From Davidsoniella eucalypti (lineage: Eukaryota > Ascomycota > Sordariomycetes > Microascales > Ceratocystidaceae), in assembly GCA_004009845.1 (NCBI GenBank), contig RMBW01000005.1, positions 558,001-622,000 on the forward strand: a stretch of 64,000 nucleotides of DNA. Reading direction: 5' to 3'. The notes below the pieces were generated by a model, which worked only from the letters and a program-made list of their open reading frames with translations, ran no database searches and was not told the origin of the DNA. A program made the translations under genes and the position numbers. This document shows positions 56,589-64,000 of this stretch, piece after piece (the stretch's first letter is position 1; each line of letters opens with the position of its first letter).

Positions 56589-57901
56589 ATGGCGGTTTGG
56601 AATGTACGTATCAGCATCACACAGACAAGCACAACAAAGCTTCTATATTCTGACAGCCAGCTAGATCTTTCGAATACTCGGCGATATATCGCACGCATCA
56701 TCAAAATGCATCCTGATTGCTGCAATTCATCGTAACCGGAGCGCTGAAGGTATGTATCCAAAGATACCGCTATATATGCTTTGTTGGCTAGTGTACCAAG
56801 CTGACAATTGCTGCCTACAGGCGTCTCCCTCATCACTCAGATGTTCTACGCCCTCGTCTTCGTAACAAGATACACCGATCTCTTTGAAGAAACACACGCC
56901 TGGAACGCCATATTCAAGGTGTTCTATATACTCACATCATTTTACTCTCTTTACATCATCACCCTCATGCAGTTCAAGTTCCCCCGTACCCGTGAGATGG
57001 AGCTTTCGTGGAAGCTAGGTGGTGCTATCTTGGCTGGTTCTTTCCTATTGACACCGTTCGTCTACTGGTTAGCATCATACGAATACTCATCCGTTTCGAC
57101 TGTAAGTACCAAAATTATAGCGACAGCCATGTTTAAACATATACTGACTCCTCTTAGTTCCTTTGGGAGTTCTCGCAAATTCTTGAGTCGGTTTGTGTCT
57201 TGCCCCAGCTTCTGCTGTTGCGCCAGACTGACATACCAACTGTCATCAATTCATACTACTTGGTTGCACTGGCTAGCTACCGTGGTCTATACGTCATGAA
57301 TTGGTTCGTTCGCGCATTGGATCCCAACGATAGAGTCAACAAGGTGTCGGTTTTCTTTGGAATCATCCAGACTATTCTGTACGCCGACTTCTTCTATGTA
57401 TACTACAGTCGCCAGCGCGTCAAGCTTCGCAATGGATGTGTTATTGATTCTGAAGATATGGACCGTGGTTGGATTATCAACCGCATCTTCGGACGTAACG
57501 TTCAACCTATCCCCACCCATGATGAAGAGAATCCTGGCCCAATTGGTGGCCAAGGCTCCCTCTTAGGCAATGGCATTACTATCGGTGGATCTAACAACCG
57601 CTCAACATCGCGTGCCAAGTGGGGTGCTCGCGGTATATCTATCAGTGCTGACGATGACACACTGGAGCAGGCGGGAAGCAGCTCACACGATGACCTGGAC
57701 CAAAATGTCGACCCTGACGCTAATATGAAGGATCCCGATGAGTTGGCACTTGCATTAGACGACGATGACAGCTCAGAGGATGGCCGCCCTTTGGACCAAG
57801 GTGTTTCGGATGATAGTGATGATGATACTTCGCCTGACGCCTCTAAGAAGCCATTAACTGGTGGTTCCGGTATCAAGGGTGGTGAAGAGTGGCGTGATTA
57901 G
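56589..57901 (+). CDS. ERD2: K/HDEL receptor Erd2 with long acidic C-terminal tail
   Basis: Four exons (56589-56603, 56665-56749, 56821-57101, 57158-57901) give 374 residues. The first ~217 are the seven-helix KDEL receptor: MAVWNIFRILGDISH, IHRNRSAEGVSLITQMFYALVFVTRYTDLF, a QFKFPRTREMELSWKLGG loop, LPQLLLLRQTDIPTVINSYYL, YRGLYVMNWFVRA and a last YADFFYVYYSRQ helix. It returns escaped ER proteins from the Golgi. A further 157 residues follow, rich in Gly, Ser and Asp (LALALDDDDSSEDG, DDSDDDTSPDAS) and ending GGEEWRD; classical receptors stop near 210-220. The tail is in the same exon as the last helices, so it is not a splice guess. Confidence 0.93.
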
Positions 57902-58380
57902 ATTTTCTAGGTGGGGGATGATTCCTACGATAGCTCCAGCGTGTTTATATAAAGCATAGTATAGTGATTTTGACAATGTCATTACGATTCAAGCAAGTTA
58001 TCATCTGCGCATCTCATAGATGATATCCATTCTCATGTATAGACGAGGGTTGGAGGAGATAAGGGTTTATCACTTCTGTCATGACGTTAGTCATCTAATG
58101 GTGGGGCCAGGCAATCTCACCGCCCGCATACGGATCTCAGCCTTAGCCCTGCATATGTTAAAGTCAATTCTATCCAGCCTTGCGTGACACCGATTTTGAC
58201 AATATCTATCTACATTTTCCTATCAATTATCTCCTTCATCTGCGTATACTCACAATATCGAGTACGAAACCTGAAAGTCCAACCATTGATTATCCGGCAA
58301 TCTATTTTTAAATTTGAAATACCTCCTTCTCTGGCCATCGAAACACCATAATAACATAGAAAGCCTATCTTATATACAAC
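57902..58380. other. Spacer ERD2 to Y14
   Basis: 3' flank and promoter; nothing else is seen. Confidence 0.6.
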
Positions 58381-58959
58381 ATGGCTGATATGATGGAAGT
58401 TGACTCGGCACATGTTGCCACTGATGAGGCTACTGGAGCCCCCGCAGCGACGCTATCTCGTGATAATGAGATGCAGACACACACACGTGCGACAGCGGTC
58501 AGATCGATTGAGGGCTGGATCATCGTGGTAACCAATATCCATGAGGAGGCGGATGAGGAGACGGTGCAGGATGTGTTCTCTGAGTACGGTGAAGTGAAGA
58601 ATCTGCATCTTAACTTGGATCGTCGGAGTGGTTACGTCAAGGTATGAATTCACGCTATCCATTGACGAGTTCCTTCTTGTCGTCCATCAGCTTTAGGCTC
58701 GATTTTCACCTTGCTAACAAGATGATATATATAGGGTTATGCATTGATTGAGTATGCTACCTTGGAAGAAGCTCGGGCTGCCATCAACGGTGTCCATGAG
58801 ACCAAGATCTTGGACCAGACGGTGGATGTCGACTTCGCTTTTGTGCGGCCGCCACCCGGCGCTAAGGGTGGAAACGGCGGTGGACGTAGTGGAAGATCTG
58901 GCCCTCAGCGTGGGCGGGGCCGTAGCCGAAGCCGTAGCCGGAGCCCTGAGAAGAAGTAA
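58381..58959 (+). CDS. Y14: Exon junction complex RNA-binding protein Y14 (RBM8A)
   Basis: Exons 58381-58641 and 58735-58959 encode 161 residues. Y14 pairs with Mago as the core of the exon junction complex on spliced mRNA. The acidic N terminus is followed by RSIEGWIIVVTNIHEEADEE, the typical Y14 lead-in and RNP2, then VQDVFSEYGEVKNLHLNLDRRSGYVKGYALIEY (RNP1), and VDVDFAFVRPPPG. The tail is an RG/RS stretch (GGRSGRSG, GRSRSRSRSPEKK). The intron splits RNP1 at K|GYALIEY. Presence of the gene indicates the lineage keeps exon-junction factors, unlike budding yeasts. Confidence 0.93.
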
Positions 58960-61900
58960 GGCTTTAATGTTGATACTGACGACCAACAATTGGTCTATGG
59001 GGGAGGGGGGGGGGGGGGGGGGCTAAAGTAAAGGGAGAATCTGTTTTCTTCCTTTTCTTTCCATGATTATATCAAAATATTTGCACTTTTTTTAGCCGGT
59101 GTTTTTATGAGTATCTTTCTGATATGGTTCTAGGGATTTCTAGTTTGGACATTTTATCTAGAGTCTTTTTGGGATCACCCTGGAAAGTAAAGTACACAAG
59201 AAAAACACTGGCGTTTAATCACACGAAATTAACAGGTACGTCGACTAATTCGTCTAGAAGCAAGCACAAGGGTTTTCTCAACTGATACTAAAAACTGACC
59301 GCTCATGCCCTTCTCCAGATATTGTGCACATTCCGAAATCAATTCGTAGCGACATTCGGCAAGAAAAACTGAATGCTATACTGGTACATTCATAAAGTCG
59401 GTCGCATGCAGTCATATGCATGACTTCCGTTGCTTCTCGATCCTGGGACCGGCGTTTTGCTCTTGTTCCGAATGTTCGGAGAAGATAGAGCAGATCCCTC
59501 GTCTAACATTGACGATGGGCCTATAAGTCGGCTATAATATGGCGGTAAATATGACTAGAACAATATTCCAGCTGGCAGGAAAACGGAACCTCGTACGAGA
59601 GGTTCAAGTTAGGAAGCATCTTTCTCTTATCGTACATCCATCCTCTCATGTAACGACCCAACCCCAACCCCGCTGTACCTGGACTATGGATTCTGGGTCT
59701 ACGGTCAAGATCGGTGCCCTGTTTCCCGACTGATCTTGCATGCTAATATCTCGCCTAAATGCGATGAGATCTAGCAAACATGAAAGCAATGAGGGGACGC
59801 GGTGAAGAAACCCGACACATACACCTATCTTGGTTCCGGTCTTGTCCGATATGTTCTCCTCACGGTCTCACGGCGTACCTCTCGGTGAATAGGTAAGACA
59901 TAAAGGTTTAAGGTTAAACGAAGCTGCTAAGTTGTATTTGGAGAAATACAGAGGGATGATGTGACGCCTTCCTTTTATCTCTTGTTTATATTGGGAATGG
60001 GGGAACAAATAGTTTCTTTTTTCCATGCTTTGTCGGACAGACGACGACAACAATACGGAAGGGAAATAGCAAGAAATAGTTAGATCCCACGGAGATGATG
60101 ACCGAGATGGTCCAAGCCATGCCATTTAATGTCATGCCATGGCTATCACGAATCGGGCAAGGCTGAGCACGAGCGAGCTGCTCACTTTATGTGCTACCCG
60201 GCCAGGGACCGGTTTTTTTCTTTTTTTTTCTTTCTCCTCGAAGCTACTATACAGATATACTATATATTTGGTCATTTCTTGGCATATCTGTGGAGAAGAA
60301 AAAGAACAAGGTTCACGGGCTAAGTCTTTCTTTCATTTCGTAGTGTTTTCGTCTTCGATCTACTCCAAAGCAAATTGAGAAGAACTCACGAATATGATGC
60401 GGAAGAGCATGACATTGAGGAAAGTGCCTCAACAGGCGATAAAGAGGCTAGGTGGAAGAAGGTCGGTTATAATAGGTTCCCCAAAATTGTCGTGTTCGTG
60501 GTAGATTGGGAGGCAAAAAACTCTTGATATCTCATTTGAGTAGTCAGTTGCAAATGCCAGCCCGTCACCGAGAGTGGATCAGTCGATGCTTGTACCAACG
60601 AGATAATCTGGGGTATGTTGTAGCTGTGTATTGATGAAAGCAAAGGTTGAAGTCATATCTAGATATGAGACCTGGAGGATACAGTGTATAATTAGGGTTA
60701 GGATATTTTTGTATCACAATCGAAAGATTGATATGAAGCTAGTACTAGCAAGTATAAGGACGACGCAACTAATTTGGAGCCAATGATGCAGCAGACTGTT
60801 GTCATTGACAAGATAGCCAAGTCTTTTTTCTTCTCTTGTTGTCTCGTTAGACCAGAAAACAAGCTTTTCCTCTACGCACAAAACAAAAAGCAGATCATAG
60901 AAAGCCAAAAGGAAAACGAGAGAGACAGAGAGAAAGCGGCTCCAAAAATGAGCTTAACTTTTATTTTATTTTTATTTTTCTTATTCTCTCCCTAATTTGC
61001 TATCTTGTCAGAGTCCAATATATCGATCTATAACCATGTTATACTCTTTTTTTTTTTTTTTTGGCCACGAGGTCTACGATGCCAAGATGCCAAGCCTGCG
61101 CCAAGACTCGACGAAGGATTTATCTTTTGTTTGGCTGGGCCAACCAAAATAATGATAGAGAAGGAGGAGAAGTTGACCGATAAATCGTGTTAAAATAAAA
61201 AAAGAAAGAAGGGAAGAGGAGGCATCTCCAACTATGAGATGACCTTTTTTTTTTCCCTTCCGATCCTTTACTTTTTTGAACTTAGGATACACGTTTTTTA
61301 CAGATGAAAACAAAAGGGTTCGTTGATCATGGTTCTTGGCTTTTGATTTTCTTGGCCCTGACATCCCAAAAGAAATGATTATGTGTCTTTACCCCGGATT
61401 TTGCAGTGCATATAGGCCGGATACTTTGCAAGTCAAGAAGCGCTGATCTCGTGTATCGTTGGCTAGCGATGTCTCTCTCTATACATGACACGAAGAGGGG
61501 TCTTCTTTCACCAATGTGCTAGACTACTTTGAAAGAGTTTCCATGTTAAGTAGTATTTGCCATCTTCCTCCCATTGATGGTGATGATGTCAGTCAAAGAC
61601 ATGGGCCATAATACTGCCAACACATACGTGATAAAACGCCCAGAGTCCGGGGAAATAGCTCAAAGCAGACAGCAAACAACTACCCAAGTAGAAAAGAAAA
61701 AAGACTGGCGAGGGTCTTGTGACTTGTCGAGCATAGAGTTGCAGAGGATCAGGGAAGGAAAAGCACAGGAGAGAGAGAGGGGACAGAGAACCCAAAACGA
61801 CTCAGAATCCGGGGAGACGATGTCAAAGGAAGAAGCAAAGGAGGCTGGCTGTAGTCGGACAACACCATATGGTCCTCTTGTGTAATCTTTGGGCGCTTAT

Positions 61901-62788
61901 TTTCAGTATATATGTATTGGATTACACAACATACAGATTCCACAGAAGGACAGACCTCTTGTCGAATAAGGACATAACTCTCGAACTAGGGGAATCTGCA
62001 AGCCGGCAAAGAACTAAGCCTGGAAGATGGAAGCCAAATGAGAGAGAGAGAGAGAGGAAGTCTTGGCGGCCGTTTTGTCTCTTTGAGCCTGTCCTGGTAC
62101 ATAAAATTCGTGCTTATTCGGAGATTTTGTGACTAGTAGTGCTAAGTCTATACAGACAAGTATATCGCGTTTATGGCGCGTTGTATGCTCTATATTCTCA
62201 GTATTCTCCCAGTCCCACTCCCCGGCCGGACTTGGCATGCCCTCTCTTTTCTCTCAATAATGCTATAATCTCTCCCCCCCGCATTCTCTTGTTGACAGGT
62301 AACAAGAGTAAGAACAGACACTAGTGCAGCATCTATCTTCTCTTGCTTTACTCCAACTTTTCCTGCCCGCTAGTAGGAATTACCACGTATAGCTAGAGTC
62401 TAAGCGGCTGAAGAAAGGCTCCTTGTAGCAGGGCGGGGCTTGTCTAAGTGAGACAGACAGAAGCCCTTTTCTGTGACGGCGGGCAGAGATAGGTTTACTT
62501 GCTTTCGGACACTATCTCAGTACGATGGTAGCTGTAGTAGTTGCTATCAAGGGGGTATGGTACCTTTGCCGGACAGCTAGACTCTGGGCATGCTCGAAAT
62601 GTATATAAAGACATCGGCGTCCGCCGTCCTGTTTAGGTCTGCTGCCGTTCATTACAAGACGGAGCTGCCACTGGACACCAGACATCTCATTGAAAGCACT
62701 GAAATCATATATATAGTCCGTCTATTTCTCTCTCTATATACATCCTTCTATTTCTCTCTTACGCTCATAAACAATCTCTTCACTCGCC
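58960..62788. other. Long gene-free region upstream of JEN1
   Basis: About 3.8 kb with no supported gene, the longest such stretch here. It contains an 18-base G run (59005-59022), a T run (61050-61064), a GA dinucleotide run (62040-62055) and GC-rich CreA-like words near the right end (GCGGGG at 62433, CCCCGG near 62220). Scattered frames up to 103 codons (61574-61885) are Lys/Glu/Arg-rich and not convincing. A long leader or non-coding transcript for the transporter is possible but not shown by the sequence. Confidence 0.5.
59005..59022 (+). repeat. Homopolymer G run
   Basis: Eighteen G in a row, preceded by GGGGGA, about 45 bases after the Y14 stop codon. It may form G-quadruplex structure in the 3' untranslated region; its length is likely unstable and prone to sequencing error. 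Confidence 0.8.
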
Positions 62789-64000
62789 ATGTCGCCCCCC
62801 GAGCCCGCGGACCCTCTGGCCAAGGGCACCTTAGCTACAGCCAAGCAGGCCTTCCGGGACCTTTTCATCTGGAAGCAGCGCGTCGTCATAACCAACGACG
62901 CCGGCGAAACCCGCTGCGAATGGCACGATCCAGAGCCGCTGGCCAACCCTTTCAAGCTGTTTGCTAGTCTTAACATGCGTGCGTGGATCAACTTCTTCGT
63001 CGGCTTTGCTGCCTGGACCGCCGATGCCTTTGACTTCCACGCTCTCAGCATCCAGACCGTCAAGCTTGCCAAGTACTATGACCGCTCCAAGACAGACATT
63101 ACTACTGCCATCACCTTGACGCTCTTGTTGCGCAGTGTTGGCGCAGCGCTGTTTGGCTTGCCCGGTGACAAATGGGGACGCAAGTGGCCGTTGGTGTTCA
63201 ACATGATTGTCCTGGGCCTGCTGCAGATTGCCACCATCTACTGCAAGACTTTCCAGCAGTTTTTGGCAGTGCGTAGTCTGTTTGGCTTGTTCATGGGTGG
63301 TGTCTATGGAAACGCCGTGTCCATGGCTTTAGAACATTGCCCGTAAGTTACAACTCCTTGCTATTGATCCAACGCTCAGAGGACTATATGCTAACTTTGT
63401 CTCGAGTAACTCTTCCCGTGGTCTGATGTCGGGAATCCTACAGCAGGGCTACTCGTTCGGCTACGTGCTGGCTGCCATTGCCAACCTTTCTGTAGGTGGT
63501 GACGTTGATAGCTGGAAGACCATCTTCTGGGCCGGAGGTAAGAATATGAATTTAACCCTGCCACAACCCTTAATGAGCCCTTATAAACAGCACAGTGCTA
63601 ACCCTTGACTCTTTTACTTTAAAAAGCCGGTCTTTCCATCGGTGTCGGCCTTCTTCGTATCCTATTCCCTGAATCGCAGCAGTTTCTTGATGCCAAGAAG
63701 AACAAGACTACGAGTGTCAAGACTCCGGGTGTCTTCTGGAATGACGCCAAGAAGATGCTGCGTAGTGAATGGCGCATGTGCGTCTACTGCGTTGTACTTA
63801 TGACATGGTTCAACTACTTCTCGCACACTACTCAAGACTCGTACACCACCTTCATGTTGACGCAGAAGCAGCTGAGCAACAAGGGGGCATCGCGTGCTTC
63901 TATTCTCATGAAGACAGGAGCTTGCGTCGGTGGCACTATCATCGGCTATCTATCGCAGTTTGTCGGCCGTCGTCGCGCAATCTTCATCTCCGCCCTGACC
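62789..64000 (+). CDS. JEN1: Jen1-type carboxylate/proton symporter (partial, 3' end beyond window)
   Basis: Exons 62789-63342, 63407-63537 and 63627 onward give the first 353 codons or so; the gene runs off the window. The protein is an MFS transporter of the lactate/pyruvate family in the plasma membrane. Visible features are NMRAWINFFVGFAAWTADAFDFHALSIQT (first helix), the MFS loop GLPGDKWGRKWPL, GLFMGGVYGNAVSMALEHCPNSSRGLMSGILQQGYSFGY, and the Jen1 signature NYFSHTTQD (from Asn291), fitting N-x-x-S-H-x-S/T-Q-D-x-x-x-T, which lines the substrate path. The cytoplasmic N terminus contains EWHDPEPLANPFKLF, usual in filamentous fungi. JEN genes are normally repressed by glucose and induced by carboxylates; CreA-like words upstream fit this. 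Confidence 0.95.

Noticed and set aside
61574..61885. Plus-strand 103-codon charged frame upstream of JEN1
   Set aside because: Arg/Glu/Gln-rich composition from purine-rich DNA, with no domain or conservation cue.

Overview
This window is nuclear DNA from a filamentous ascomycete, most likely Pezizomycotina; I cannot fix the class from sequence alone. The evidence is single-copy genes with short introns (mostly 50-120 bases, GT..AG, often with a CTAAC-like branch site), fungal-type proteins (Spc7, Scm3, Atg14, Jen1, an AgdA-like GH31 enzyme, a LicD protein), and fungal transposons of the Fot1/pogo, Tc1 and Tad1-like LINE types. No bacterial features, tRNA genes or CRISPR arrays were seen. 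Coding DNA is near balanced in GC, while spacers are AT-rich with T tracts.

Layout, left to right. 1-14 kb: a weak broken reading frame, then a run of plus-strand genes: SYM1/Mpv17, the mitoribosomal small-subunit protein mS38/COX24, KRE33 (RNA cytidine acetyltransferase), a small Tim17/22/23-family membrane protein and a single-pass cell-surface glycoprotein. 13-17 kb: a secreted GH31 alpha-glucosidase facing the glycoprotein gene, with what looks like a decayed duplicate of their shared 3' junction between them. 18.8-19.4 kb: a LINE RNase H relic. 19.7-31.3 kb: ATG6, the large disordered protein SCM3, CK2 alpha and two small unknown genes. 31.4-33.3 kb: an internally deleted Tc1-type transposon with unusual two-block terminal repeats. 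34-47.8 kb: ATG14, SPC7/KNL1, RPS11 (uS17), a twin-CX9C protein and a probable CENP-U/Ame1 gene. 48.6-52.9 kb: a PaxU/TMEM53-type hydrolase, an apparently intact pogo element and a LicD-type transferase. 53.9-55.2 kb: LINE remnants. 56.6-64 kb: an ERD2 receptor with a long acidic tail, Y14 of the exon junction complex, about 3.8 kb without genes, and the first two thirds or so of a JEN1-type carboxylate transporter cut by the window end.

Functional grouping: two subunits of the autophagy PI3-kinase complex I (Atg6 and Atg14) lie within about 16 kb, and three centromere/kinetochore proteins (Scm3, Spc7, CENP-U-like) lie within about 26 kb, interleaved with them. Otherwise the genes are ordinary housekeeping and surface/secretory genes. 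No secondary-metabolite cluster and no clearly new multi-gene system was found. The parts most worth a second look are this grouping, the intact pogo copy, the two-block Tc1 termini, the decayed GH31 duplicate, the truncated 5S-like sequence and the ERD2 tail.
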